Shown here: in pieces, positions 18,572 to 27,088 of the stretch
Layout of the letters: every line of letters starts with the position of its first letter
Position numbering within the stretch: the stretch's first letter is position 1
Assembly (NCBI RefSeq): GCF_004331075.1
Contig: NZ_SJNX01000001.1
Coordinates: 248,001-312,000, forward strand
Source of the DNA: Acinetobacter brisouioides
GTDB lineage: Bacteria > Pseudomonadota > Gammaproteobacteria > Pseudomonadales > Moraxellaceae
Direction of reading: 5' to 3'
Length of the DNA stretch: 64,000 nucleotides
Translations under genes and position numbers: made by a program
Notes under the pieces: model-generated
Database searches by the model: none
What the model was told of the DNA's origin: nothing
The model's input: only the letters and a program-made list of their open reading frames with translations

Positions 18572-21001
18572 ATGACTGAACAAATTTTGAATCTTGAAAG
18601 TTCGCAAGAACTGACAATTCCAAACATATTACCATTATTAGCGTTACGTGATGTAGTGGTTTATCCGCACATGCAAATCGCGCTTTTTGTTGGTCGTGAA
18701 AAATCAATAAAAGCTGTTGATGTGGCGCGTAACAGTGACAATTTAGTCTTTGTGGTTGCACAAAAAGATTCTCTCACTGAAGATATTGATCAGGACAATC
18801 TGTACCAATACGGAACTGTGGCGAAAATCGTGCAAGTTGTGAACCACGAAAACGATGAAAACTGCATCAAAGTACTGATTGAAGGTTTACATCGTGCAAA
18901 ACTAGAACAGATCATTGATCAAACTGAGTATTTCACAGCTGAACATACACTAAGCCCGATGAGTGTAGCATTAGACCAAGACACTCAGGATGAGCGCTTA
19001 CAAGAATTGAAAGCATTGTTTGCCCAATATGCTGAAGCAAAATTGCGCAATGCACGCGAGTTAATTACTGCTGCAAATAAAATTGATGATTTGCAACAAT
19101 TGTTATTCTTCGTCGCAACACGTGTTCCTCTGAATATTGAAGTGAAACAGAATTTCTTGGAACATGATGAATTCGAAGCACACTTAAAAGAGTTAATGAC
19201 TTATTTGTTGCAACAATCTGAAGAGCAGCAAATTGAGCAGACATTACATGACAGTGTCAAACGCCAAATGGAAAAGAACCAACGCGAATACTTTCTCAAT
19301 GAAAAAATGAAAGTCATTCAGCGCGAACTTTCTGACATGAATGGCGGCGCTGAAGATGACGTTGCCGAACTTGAAAACCGTCTTGCTGAAGCAGATTTGC
19401 CTGAGCATGTCCGCAAAAAAGCAGAAGCAGAATTTCGCAAACTTAAAGCCATGCAACCTGCGTCAAGCGAAGCAGCTGTTGTACGTAACTATCTAGATGT
19501 CATCTTAGATACACCATGGAATAAAGCCAGCAAAGTTAGCATTAACTTGCCAAAAGCACAGGAAATTTTGGATGCAGACCACTATGGTTTGGACGAAGTT
19601 AAAGCCCGCATTGTCGAGTATTTGGCGGTTCAATCTCGTGTGAAAAAACTGCGTGGTCCAATCCTATGCTTAGTTGGTCCTCCTGGGGTAGGTAAAACTT
19701 CTCTCGGCGAATCAATTGCCAAAGCAACTGGGCGTGAGTTTGTGCGCATGGCTTTGGGTGGTGTGCGTGATGAAGCTGAAATTCGTGGTCACCGTCGTAC
19801 CTATATTGGTGCGATGCCAGGTAAAATCGTGCAGTCATTAACTAAAGTCGGCGTGAAAAACCCGCTATTTTTACTCGATGAAATCGACAAAATGGCTCAG
19901 GACTACCGTGGCGACCCTGCATCAGCATTGCTTGAAGTTCTTGACCCATCACAAAATAGTAAGTTTAACGACCACTATTTAGATTTGGATCTTGACCTAT
20001 CTGAAGTCATGTTTATCTGTACAGCCAACAGTATGAATATTCCTGAAGCATTGCTTGACCGTATGGAAGTCATTCGTCTACCGGGTTATACCGAAGATGA
20101 AAAAGTCAATATTGCTTCACGCTATTTAGTGCCAAAAGCAATTAAAGACAACGGCTTACGCAACAAAGAACTCACCGTTCATGAAGAAGCAATTCGTGAC
20201 ATTGTGCGCCGTTATACCCGTGAAGCAGGTGTTCGTAGCCTTGAACGAGAAATTTCTAAAATTGCTCGTAAAGTCGTGAAAGAAGCGGTAAGCAAGAAAG
20301 CGAAAAGCTTGCATATTAATGTGACTGAGCAGAACTTGCCAGATTACTTAGGTGTGCATAAATTCGATTACGGCATGGCTGAGTCTGAAGCACAAGTTGG
20401 TCGTGTCAATGGCCTAGCGTGGACATCTGTGGGTGGTGAATTACTCACGATTGAAGTTGCTGCGGTGAAAGGTAAAGGTAAATTCATTACCACAGGTTCA
20501 CTCGGTGATGTCATGAAAGAGTCGATCACGACAGCAATGACTGTGGTTCGTACTCGTGCTGATGAACTCGGCATCGAAGCATCTCGCTTTGATGAAACTG
20601 ATATTCACGTGCATTTACCTGAAGGTGCAACACCGAAAGATGGTCCATCAGCAGGTTTGGCACTAACTACGGCATTGGTATCTGCCTTTACAGGTATTCC
20701 AATCCGTGCAGATATCGCGATGACAGGCGAAACTACGCTTGCTGGTCGTGCACTGCGAATTGGTGGTTTGAAAGAAAAACTATTGGCAGCCCATCGTGGT
20801 GGTGTCAAATTGGTTTTCATTCCACAGGACAACGTGCGTGATTTGGCGGAAATTCCAGACAATGTAAAAGAAGGTCTAGAAATCAAAGCCGTAAAAAGCA
20901 TTGACGAGATTTTGCCATTGGCATTGACTCAACAACCAACGCCTTTACCTAAAACGCCACTTGTCGCAACAGTGACTGAAAACCAGACTGCTCGCCACTA
21001 A
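18572..21001 (+). CDS. lon: ATP-dependent protease Lon
   Basis: Lon is a cytosolic AAA+ serine protease that degrades misfolded and regulatory proteins. The 809-residue protein has an N-terminal substrate-binding domain (about 15-210), a coiled helical linker, the ATPase module with Walker A GPPGVGKTS (about residue 365) and Walker B LFLLDEID, and the C-terminal protease with the catalytic Ser in PKDGPSAGLA and the Lys of GGLKEKLLAAHRGG. I start at the ATG at 18572, five bases after a strong AGGAG, not at the GTG six bases earlier that overlaps that site. A UUCG hairpin ends the transcript. Confidence 0.98.
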   Translation: MTEQILNLESSQELTIPNILPLLALRDVVVYPHMQIALFVGREKSIKAVDVARNSDNLVFVVAQKDSLTEDIDQDNLYQYGTVAKIVQVVNHENDENCIKVLIEGLHRAKLEQIIDQTEYFTAEHTLSPMSVALDQDTQDERLQELKALFAQYAEAKLRNARELITAANKIDDLQQLLFFVATRVPLNIEVKQNFLEHDEFEAHLKELMTYLLQQSEEQQIEQTLHDSVKRQMEKNQREYFLNEKMKVIQRELSDMNGGAEDDVAELENRLAEADLPEHVRKKAEAEFRKLKAMQPASSEAAVVRNYLDVILDTPWNKASKVSINLPKAQEILDADHYGLDEVKARIVEYLAVQSRVKKLRGPILCLVGPPGVGKTSLGESIAKATGREFVRMALGGVRDEAEIRGHRRTYIGAMPGKIVQSLTKVGVKNPLFLLDEIDKMAQDYRGDPASALLEVLDPSQNSKFNDHYLDLDLDLSEVMFICTANSMNIPEALLDRMEVIRLPGYTEDEKVNIASRYLVPKAIKDNGLRNKELTVHEEAIRDIVRRYTREAGVRSLEREISKIARKVVKEAVSKKAKSLHINVTEQNLPDYLGVHKFDYGMAESEAQVGRVNGLAWTSVGGELLTIEVAAVKGKGKFITTGSLGDVMKESITTAMTVVRTRADELGIEASRFDETDIHVHLPEGATPKDGPSAGLALTTALVSAFTGIPIRADIAMTGETTLAGRALRIGGLKEKLLAAHRGGVKLVFIPQDNVRDLAEIPDNVKEGLEIKAVKSIDEILPLALTQQPTPLPKTPLVATVTENQTARH

Positions 21002-21018
21002 TCCAATCAGAAAGCCAT

Positions 21019-21048
21019 AAAAAACCACTTCTTCGGAAGTGGTTTTTT
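21019..21048 (+). terminator. Intrinsic terminator of lon
   Basis: A 13-bp stem closed by a TTCG tetraloop has A tracts before and T tracts after. It could also slow transcripts arriving from the minus-strand RcnB gene. Confidence 0.9.
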
Positions 21049-21090
21049 ATTGTCTAAAATATTCAATTTTTCATCAATGGATTGAATGTT

Positions 21091-21480
21091 TTAATGAAAA
21101 TGTGACCCGAGTAAAATTTGAGTAATCACACTCGATGCCACAGCAACCAACACAAAATCTCCATCAATCTGCATCCAACGATGACCATATGGAGGCGGTG
21201 GCAAACGCCGCTCATGCCAGTCTACATAATAGCGGCCATCCATATAATCACGTGGAATATATTGCCCTTCATGCCAATAACGTGGTTGTGGCTCATCCCA
21301 ATGATGATAATGATGATGCTCGTAATATTCTGATGGTCGATCATCCCAATGACGATAATGATCATGCCCATAATATTCTGACGGTCGATCATCATGATCC
21401 CACGGATCCGCCAAAGTTAGACCCGATGCAAGACTGGTGCTGAATGCCAAGACGACCGCAATCCATTTTGACTTACGCAT
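21091..21480 (-). CDS. RcnB-like periplasmic protein, copy 1
   Basis: This 129-residue exported protein has a signal peptide ending near LTLADP. Its C-terminal RcnB-like module (YVDWHERRLPPPPYGHRWMQ, then DFVLVAVASSVI) matches the family of RcnB, which modulates nickel/cobalt efflux in E. coli. The middle holds a tandem repeat: WDDRPSEYY is preceded and followed by His/Tyr-rich segments (DHYRH, HHYHH), probably metal-binding. A paralogue lies just upstream. Metal homeostasis is inferred from the family and no rcnA is in the window. Confidence 0.85.
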   Translation of the reverse strand: MRKSKWIAVVLAFSTSLASGLTLADPWDHDDRPSEYYGHDHYRHWDDRPSEYYEHHHYHHWDEPQPRYWHEGQYIPRDYMDGRYYVDWHERRLPPPPYGHRWMQIDGDFVLVAVASSVITQILLGSHFH

Positions 21481-21730
21481 TTCTTTCTCCTGTCATTTTG
21501 CATCCAGATACCACTAGAGCAAAATATTGATACTTTCACGCATACATTTAAACTGATGTACGGCGTTACGCTTTTCGCTACTGTACGTCAATATTTAAGA
21601 GAAACCGTGTAGGTCTGTGCAGCTTTGTGCAATGCTTTGTCTGATTTTCCATGCTTAATTACTACAATTTTAGCGATTTAAGCAAATTTTAATTTTTTGA
21701 TTTTATGCGTAATTTTCGGTAAATCCGCAT

Positions 21731-21759
21731 AAAAAAACTGCTTCGAAGGAAGCAGTTTT
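21731..21759 (-). terminator. Intrinsic terminator of RcnB-like copy 2
   Basis: An 11-bp stem (21734-21744 with 21749-21759) with a GAAG loop is followed on the minus strand by seven Ts. Confidence 0.85.
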
Positions 21760-21780
21760 GAGTCAAATACAGAAAGGTTA

Positions 21781-22152
21781 TTAACGTGAGAAAATCGCCT
21801 GAGCTATGACACCTGTGGCAATTGCAATCAATAAGTAATCGCCATTCACACGTACCCAACGATGCCCACGTGGTGGATATGGCAAGTGATGCTCACGCCA
21901 GTCTACATAATCGCCACGGTAACGAGGGGGTAAGCGGTCTCCACGTGACCAGCGACCTCGGTGATCATCCCAATCTTCATGATGATGCTCCCAACCTGGT
22001 CCGCCACGGTAATCTCGGTGATCTCGATAATCCCCTCGATGATCATAACCATGACGATCTCCATCACGATCATGCCAAGGTTCTGCCATTGCTAAGCTAC
22101 TGGTGGCTACTGTCGAAACCACTAACATAGTGGTTATAATTTTCTTCAACAT
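21781..22152 (-). CDS. RcnB-like periplasmic protein, copy 2
   Basis: This 123-residue paralogue of the neighbouring gene has a signal peptide cut after AMA. A His/Asp/Arg-rich linker (DHRGDYRDHRDYRGG) precedes the conserved YVDWREHHLPYPPRGHRWVR and the hydrophobic YLLIAIATGVIAQAIF. The two copies share the C-terminal module but have very different repetitive linkers, showing that the linker evolves fast. It has its own terminator, so it is transcribed separately from copy 1. Confidence 0.87.
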   Translation of the reverse strand: MLKKIITTMLVVSTVATSSLAMAEPWHDRDGDRHGYDHRGDYRDHRDYRGGPGWEHHHEDWDDHRGRWSRGDRLPPRYRGDYVDWREHHLPYPPRGHRWVRVNGDYLLIAIATGVIAQAIFSR

Positions 22153-22520
22153 CGCTATTTACCTCTTTTTTCATCATCAAGCCAAGACCTGACCGAAGAT
22201 ATTAAGGATTTACACCGACTCAATTTTATCATAAGACTTTGAAGAAGATGCATCCTGCTTAAGAAATAAGTTAGCCCGTAAATATAGTTTGATGATGTAG
22301 GAAGTCATTTTTTTATGTAATAAGTTTTACATATTCTATTTCAGATTAATCTATTTTTTTAAAAGATTCACTTTATTGTGTGACTTCTGTAATTTGCAGG
22401 ATGATTTTGAACAGAGACACTGTGATTTTGGTCGATTGAAACTGCCCCCTCCTATTCCATAAAGCACACATAGCCTGAATATCGCTTTTAGAATATTTCA
22501 ACTGTTTCAATGTTTGTTGC
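22153..22520. other. Intergenic region with a possible gene relic
   Basis: There is no intact gene. On the minus strand an open stretch of about 50 codons (about 22372-22527) lacks a start codon and begins just after a stop. It reads like the C-terminus of a basic protein (LKQLKYSKSDIQAMCALWN) and could be a decayed fragment or chance. Confidence 0.3.
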
Positions 22521-22685
22521 AAGGCAAAACTTTACTTTGTTTACCACTCAAGCATAGCTTTCGCCTTCTTGCGAAGCTTTAATCGCTTCTCAAGACAAAG
22601 CCTTGCTTTGTTTATCTTCTTACCACTCAAGCACAGCTTTCGCCTTGCACTCAGACAAAGCCTTGCTTTGTTTATCTTCGCTCAG
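22521..22685. repeat. Imperfect direct repeats upstream of rlmH
   Basis: A 26-bp segment occurs identically at 22593-22618 and 22653-22678. A second, about 25-bp segment occurs at 22542-22566 and 22621-22645 with one change. A third, more diverged copy of the first begins near 22521. Each unit contains the small palindrome CAAAGC-CTT-GCTTTG. The tract ends about 35 bp before the rlmH start. Confidence 0.85.
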
Positions 22686-22718
22686 GTTATAATTGTTTTT
22701 TTCTCAAAGATTGTCACG

Positions 22719-23198
22719 ATGAAGATTCGCATTTTAACCATTGGACAGAAAATGCCTGCTTGGGTATTGACTGGTGTAGATGACTATTTAAAGCGGATTC
22801 AGCCGTTTGTCCAAACCCAATTTGTTGAATTACCAATGGCAAAACGTGGGAAAAATGACTCAGATGCCGATATCTTGAAATACTGCCAAACTGAAGGTGA
22901 AAGTATTTTAAATGCGCTCAAACCCAATGAAACCTTGATTGCACTGGAAGTCGGTGGTCGGGAACTGAGTACCGAGAAGCTGGCAGAGACTATGCAGCAA
23001 TGGATGCTAGAGGGTCAGGATATTGCTTTAGCCATTGGTGGGCCAGATGGTTTAAGTGATGCTGTGCGTCAGGTAGCCAAGTGGCACTGGTCTTTGTCTA
23101 AACTGACACTGCCGCATCCTCTGGTTCGGGTCATGTTGATTGAGCAACTTTACCGTGCTATGAGCATTAACCATAATCATCCGTATCATCGTGCTTAA
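22719..23198 (+). CDS. rlmH: 23S rRNA pseudouridine-1915 N3-methyltransferase
   Basis: RlmH methylates pseudouridine 1915 in helix 69 of 23S rRNA on the 70S ribosome. The 159 residues match the family exactly: the start MKIRILTIGQKMP, the SAM-binding knot region with AIGGPDGLSDAV, and LPHPLVRVMLIEQLYRA near the end. The frame is open further upstream, but that part is translated repeat tract and lacks family similarity, so I start at 22719. In many relatives rlmH follows rsfS; here it stands alone. Confidence 0.96.
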   Translation: MKIRILTIGQKMPAWVLTGVDDYLKRIQPFVQTQFVELPMAKRGKNDSDADILKYCQTEGESILNALKPNETLIALEVGGRELSTEKLAETMQQWMLEGQDIALAIGGPDGLSDAVRQVAKWHWSLSKLTLPHPLVRVMLIEQLYRAMSINHNHPYHRA

Positions 23199-23233
23199 AG
23201 CATGATGCAACAGTTCAAATTCAGGTGAACCTT

Positions 23234-24010
23234 ATGCATCTTCAAACTTTACCTGGGTTATTTATTTCTCATGGTTCTCCCCTGCTGGCACTCGATCCTG
23301 AACAGGTTGGCCCAGCATTACAGCGTTTAGGTCTAAATCTGCCTCGCCCCAAAGCGATTGTGGTGATGTCCGCACACTGGGAAAGTCAGGCACTTGAAGT
23401 CAGTAGTGCTGTGCGCCCTGAAACATGGCATGACTTTCGTGGCTTTCCTCAAGCCTTATATCAGATTCGTTATCCTGCGCCCGGACAACCAGAACTTGCC
23501 GAACAAATTCTGCATTTATTGGCAGAAGCAGATTTACACGCCCATGCCAATAGTACCCGCCCTCGTGATCATGGAGTTTGGATGCCGTTATTGCATTTAT
23601 ATCCTGAAGCAGATATTCCTGTAATCGAAATTTCTTTACCGATGGGTTATAGCGTCGAAGAGATTTTTAAGATTGGGCAAACTTTAAAAGAACTGCGTCA
23701 GCAACAAATTTTACTGATCGGCTCAGGCAGCATTACTCATAACTTGGCGGAATTGTCTTGGCATAATACACAGGCAGAAATTCCTGTATGGGCATCAGAA
23801 TTTCGCAACTATGTCGTGCAAAAGCTCAGCCATCAAAACTATGAAGCAGTTCTAGATTGGCAAACTATTCCTTATATCCAGCAAAACCACCCAAGCCTTG
23901 AACATCTTGCACCACTATTTTTTGCCATGGGTTTGGGGCATCGCTTTACCATTGTGCATAGTAGTTTTTCAATGGGTGCTTTGGGAATGGATATTTACCG
24001 TTTCGACTAA
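23234..24010 (+). CDS. LigB/DODA-type extradiol dioxygenase, copy 1
   Basis: This 258-residue enzyme belongs to the class III extradiol ring-cleavage family typified by YgiD (4,5-DOPA dioxygenase). The predicted metal-ligand regions are LFISHGSPLLA at the N-terminus, MSAHWES, and HGVWMPLLHLYP. GSGSITHNL provides the second-shell histidine. The true substrate is unknown; many members open catechol rings. The frame extends to a GTG at 23225, but the ATG at 23234 is preceded by AGGTG at proper spacing and gives the usual N-terminus. It converges on a paralogue on the opposite strand, sharing a terminator. Confidence 0.88.
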   Translation: MHLQTLPGLFISHGSPLLALDPEQVGPALQRLGLNLPRPKAIVVMSAHWESQALEVSSAVRPETWHDFRGFPQALYQIRYPAPGQPELAEQILHLLAEADLHAHANSTRPRDHGVWMPLLHLYPEADIPVIEISLPMGYSVEEIFKIGQTLKELRQQQILLIGSGSITHNLAELSWHNTQAEIPVWASEFRNYVVQKLSHQNYEAVLDWQTIPYIQQNHPSLEHLAPLFFAMGLGHRFTIVHSSFSMGALGMDIYRFD

Positions 24011-24037
24011 GACTAAAAACTCATGAGCACATAAAAA

Positions 24038-24062
24038 ACCGAGGCGCATAACCTCGGTCTTT
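24038..24062. terminator. Terminator between convergent dioxygenase genes
   Basis: ACCGAGG (24038-24044) pairs with CCTCGGT (24052-24058), with As before and CTTT after, so it probably serves both genes. Confidence 0.7.
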
Positions 24063-24075
24063 AGCCATCGTAAAC

Positions 24076-24906
24076 TTATGAATGCTTTAACTCGCCAAAG
24101 GCAAAATTCGACACCCACAGCCCACCCACAAACTGGGTTTCATGATAGGTTCGAACGGCACTCTCTTGCTGTGCTGCACCGACACTGACCATTAACGGCA
24201 ATAAATGTTCTTCTCGTGGATGGGCAATACGTGCTGCAGGAGCTTGTTCCCACTGGGTCAACAACTGATTACGCTCTGTTCCTGTATGCTCAACAACAGT
24301 TGAATATAACCATTGATCAAAAGCTTTTGAAGGCTCACTTGCGTGTACATTAAACATACGCAAGTTATGGTAGCTCAAGCCACTGCCAATAATCAGCACA
24401 TTTTCATCACGTAACGGTGCTAACGCCTGCCCCATTTGAATATGTGTTGCAGGGTCTAGCCCCTTTTTCAAGGATAACTGCACCACGGGAATATCTGCGG
24501 CGGGATTAATCACTTGCATTGGTGAAAACATACCATGATCATAGCCGCGAGTTGTGGTTTGCTGTACAGGAATATCCGCTTGTACCAGCAACTCACTGAC
24601 ACGCTGTGCCAGTTCAGGGCAACCTGCAGAACGATAGTGAATATGATAAGTATGCTCAGGAAACCCACCATAGTCATAAATCATGCCTGGCTCAGGCGTT
24701 GCCTGTACGGTAAAGTCTCGCTCTTCCCAATGTGCCGAAACCATTAAAATGGCTTTGGGCTTTTGCGGCAGGCTCGACAGTAACGCGCCTAATGACTGCG
24801 CGAGATTGGCATAAATAGTTTCCAGATGATCTGGCATCCACGGCCAAGGCCCACCGCCATGAGAAACAAAAAATACAGGCTGCCGAGTTTGAATTGTTGT
24901 AGACAT
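24076..24906 (-). CDS. LigB/DODA-type extradiol dioxygenase, copy 2
   Basis: This 276-residue protein is of the same family as the convergent neighbour but clearly diverged. Corresponding motifs are FFVSHGGGPWPWMP, MVSAHWEE, YDHGMFSPMQV and GSGLSYHNL, so all metal-binding positions appear kept. The SHGGGPWPWM variant of the first motif defines a separate subgroup. No transporter or ring-hydroxylating enzyme lies beside it, so no pathway can be assigned. The 333-bp region upstream holds its promoter. Confidence 0.87.
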   Translation of the reverse strand: MSTTIQTRQPVFFVSHGGGPWPWMPDHLETIYANLAQSLGALLSSLPQKPKAILMVSAHWEERDFTVQATPEPGMIYDYGGFPEHTYHIHYRSAGCPELAQRVSELLVQADIPVQQTTTRGYDHGMFSPMQVINPAADIPVVQLSLKKGLDPATHIQMGQALAPLRDENVLIIGSGLSYHNLRMFNVHASEPSKAFDQWLYSTVVEHTGTERNQLLTQWEQAPAARIAHPREEHLLPLMVSVGAAQQESAVRTYHETQFVGGLWVSNFAFGELKHS

Positions 24907-25239
24907 GTGAATTACCTAAATTCGAATAACACAATATTATGATGCCACTTTACGATTTGCCTGAAACATAAACAATAAAGAAAATAGGACACTGTCATAA
25001 GTTCATGCAACGCTGTAAGCTTTACAATTTTTATCGTTGCAATATTATGGCTTGATGAAGAAAATGTGACAGCATTTCTTAAAATTTGCTTTAATGATAA
25101 AAGAATTAACCATTTTCCTGCCATATATCATATTTCTCCATACATCATAGCAACTTAGCTCCATACAATATCCACAACTCTTAGAGATAATGTCAGTGTG
25201 AAATCCACCACCTAATGAAAAAACAAGGTTGATCCCGAA
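24907..25239. other. AT-rich divergent intergenic region
   Basis: These 333 bases separate two divergent genes. I see no gene, RNA or convincing hairpin. Promoters for both flanking genes are expected here. Confidence 0.4.
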
Positions 25240-25566
25240 ATGAAAAATTTAACTGCTGCTTTAATCTTTGGCTTCGCTGCAACTGCATTTACAGGTACTG
25301 CAATGGCTGAACCTGTGCAACAGCACCCTCAAAAATCTGAATCAACAACACATAAAGTTGTACAAAAAACTGAACATGCAGCACATACCGTTGGGCATGA
25401 AACCAAACATGTTGCCCGTGAAGTTGGACATGGAACTAAAAACGTCGCGCGCAAAATAGGTCATGGCACCAAACACGTTGTGCATAAAGTTGGGCATGGT
25501 ACTAAAAACGTCGTACATAAAGTCACTCACCACGACAACAAAAAACCAGCGCCAAAACACGACTAA
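25240..25566 (+). CDS. Exported His/Lys-rich repetitive protein
   Basis: This is a 108-residue protein with a signal peptide cut after AMA (residue 23). The mature part is built from a tandem 11-residue unit of the type VGHGTKNVARK (about residues 50-95), with related HTVGHETKHVA units before it. An 11-residue period with alternating hydrophobic and basic positions suggests an amphipathic helix, as in LEA or apolipoprotein-like repeats. The histidines may bind metal or respond to pH. I do not recognise a named family. The gene stands alone and has a strong terminator. Confidence 0.75.
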   Translation: MKNLTAALIFGFAATAFTGTAMAEPVQQHPQKSESTTHKVVQKTEHAAHTVGHETKHVAREVGHGTKNVARKIGHGTKHVVHKVGHGTKNVVHKVTHHDNKKPAPKHD

Positions 25567-25582
25567 TTCATCTGCAGATTGC

Positions 25583-25613
25583 AAAAAACCACATCTTTTG
25601 ATGTGGTTTTTTT
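25583..25613 (+). terminator. Intrinsic terminator
   Basis: A 13-bp stem (25583-25595 with 25600-25612) with a TTTT loop and flanking A/T tracts follows the repetitive-protein gene. Confidence 0.88.
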
Positions 25614-25717
25614 ATGTCTGATTGCTTCATAATTCCGACTAAAATACTGGGTTGAGCGCTACTCAGAGAATCACTAAACTATTCCCCTATTTTTTCTAAG
25701 CTTTTACTGTGTTTACC

Positions 25718-27085
25718 ATGAAAACAGAACTTCTCTCACCTGCTGGTTCGCTCAAAAACATGCGCTATGCATTTGCCTATGGTGCAGATGCAGTTTATGC
25801 CGGTCAACCGCGTTATAGCTTACGTGTACGTAACAATGCCTTTGATCATGACAACTTACAAATCGGCATTAATGAAGCTCATGCATTGGGTAAAAAATTC
25901 TATGTGGTCGTGAATATTCAGCCACACAACAGCAAACTGAAAAACTTTATTCGCGATCTTGAGCCTGTAGTAGCGATGCAACCCGATGCCCTGATCATGT
26001 CTGACCCAGGTCTAATCATGATGGTCCGTGAGCATTTTCCACATATGCCGATACATTTGTCTGTACAGGCCAATGCCATTAACTGGGCAACCGTTAAATT
26101 CTGGAAAGACTATGGTTTGACCCGAGTGATTTTATCGCGCGAACTATCAGTTGACGAAATTGAAGAAATTCAACAGCATGTTCCAGAAATCGAACTGGAA
26201 GTTTTCGTACATGGTGCATTGTGTATGGCCTACTCAGGGCGTTGTTTGCTGTCTGGCTATATGAATAAACGTGATGCCAATCAAGGCGCATGCACCAATG
26301 CTTGTCGTTGGGAATATAAAATCCACGAAACACAAGAAGATGCCACTGGCGACGTGATTCCTGTCACTCAAGTTGAAGAGAAAAAAGCCTGCTGTTCGAG
26401 TGAAAATGATCAACATCAATTTGCTGAACCTGTGCTGATTCAGCGTAATGATGAAGACATGTTTGCTGCAGAAGAAGATGAGCATGGCACTTACTTCATG
26501 AACTCAAAAGATTTACGCGCCGTGCAGCATGTTGATCGTTTGACACACATGGGCATTGCTTCATTAAAAATTGAAGGTCGTACCAAGTCTTATTTTTACT
26601 GTGCACGAACTGCTCAAATTTACCGTAAAGCCATTGATGATGCTTTGGCGGGTCGCCCATTTGACCCAAGCCTGATGACACAACTCGAAGGCTTAGCAAA
26701 TCGTGGTTATACAGAAGGTTTCTTGCGCCGTCATGTGCATAGCGAATACCAAAACTATGAAGATGGTTCATCACACTTTGATTATCAACAGTTCTGTGGC
26801 GAAGTGCTTGAACGCAATGGTGACTATATTCGTATTGAAGTGAAAAATCGTTTCCTTGTCGGTGATTCACTTGAGCTTATGACACCGAAAGGCAATATCA
26901 CTTTTACACTAACTGAAATGCGTGACCTAAAAGGCAATGCCATTGATAATGCCAAAGGTTCGGGGCATGTGGTGGAAATTCCATTTGATGCCAGCATTGA
27001 TGTTGAATTTGCCTTGCTGGTTCGCAACTTGCCAGATGCCACAGGCAATATTCAGGCAGCTTCTCTAGCCTATTCAGCAGGTTAA
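25718..27085 (+). CDS. trhP: tRNA 5-hydroxyuridine synthesis protein TrhP (YegQ)
   Basis: TrhP is a peptidase-U32-family protein that makes 5-hydroxyuridine at position 34 of tRNAs, the first step towards cmo5U/mcmo5U. In E. coli this needs prephenate and iron-sulfur biogenesis. The 455 residues match YegQ throughout: ELLSPAGSLKNMRYAFAYGA at the start, then FVHGALCMAYSGRCLLSGY with the cysteines that continue in GACTNACRWEY, then SLKIEGRTKS. I chose the ATG at 25718 over a GTG three codons earlier by similarity. The next gene encodes a ferredoxin three bases downstream, suggesting a working pair. Confidence 0.95.
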   Translation: MKTELLSPAGSLKNMRYAFAYGADAVYAGQPRYSLRVRNNAFDHDNLQIGINEAHALGKKFYVVVNIQPHNSKLKNFIRDLEPVVAMQPDALIMSDPGLIMMVREHFPHMPIHLSVQANAINWATVKFWKDYGLTRVILSRELSVDEIEEIQQHVPEIELEVFVHGALCMAYSGRCLLSGYMNKRDANQGACTNACRWEYKIHETQEDATGDVIPVTQVEEKKACCSSENDQHQFAEPVLIQRNDEDMFAAEEDEHGTYFMNSKDLRAVQHVDRLTHMGIASLKIEGRTKSYFYCARTAQIYRKAIDDALAGRPFDPSLMTQLEGLANRGYTEGFLRRHVHSEYQNYEDGSSHFDYQQFCGEVLERNGDYIRIEVKNRFLVGDSLELMTPKGNITFTLTEMRDLKGNAIDNAKGSGHVVEIPFDASIDVEFALLVRNLPDATGNIQAASLAYSAG

Positions 27086-27088
27086 ACT

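Noticed and set aside
21118..22130. Plus-strand frames of 71-102 residues over the RcnB-like genes
   Set aside because: His/Asp-rich codons of the real genes produce open antisense frames; no family pattern in them.
22569..22718. N-terminal extension of the rlmH frame
   Set aside because: It is a translation of the direct-repeat tract and precedes the conserved RlmH start MKIRIL.
25342..25584. 80-residue antisense frame with repeats over the His/Lys-rich protein gene
   Set aside because: Its repeats mirror those of the sense gene, which has a signal peptide and terminator.
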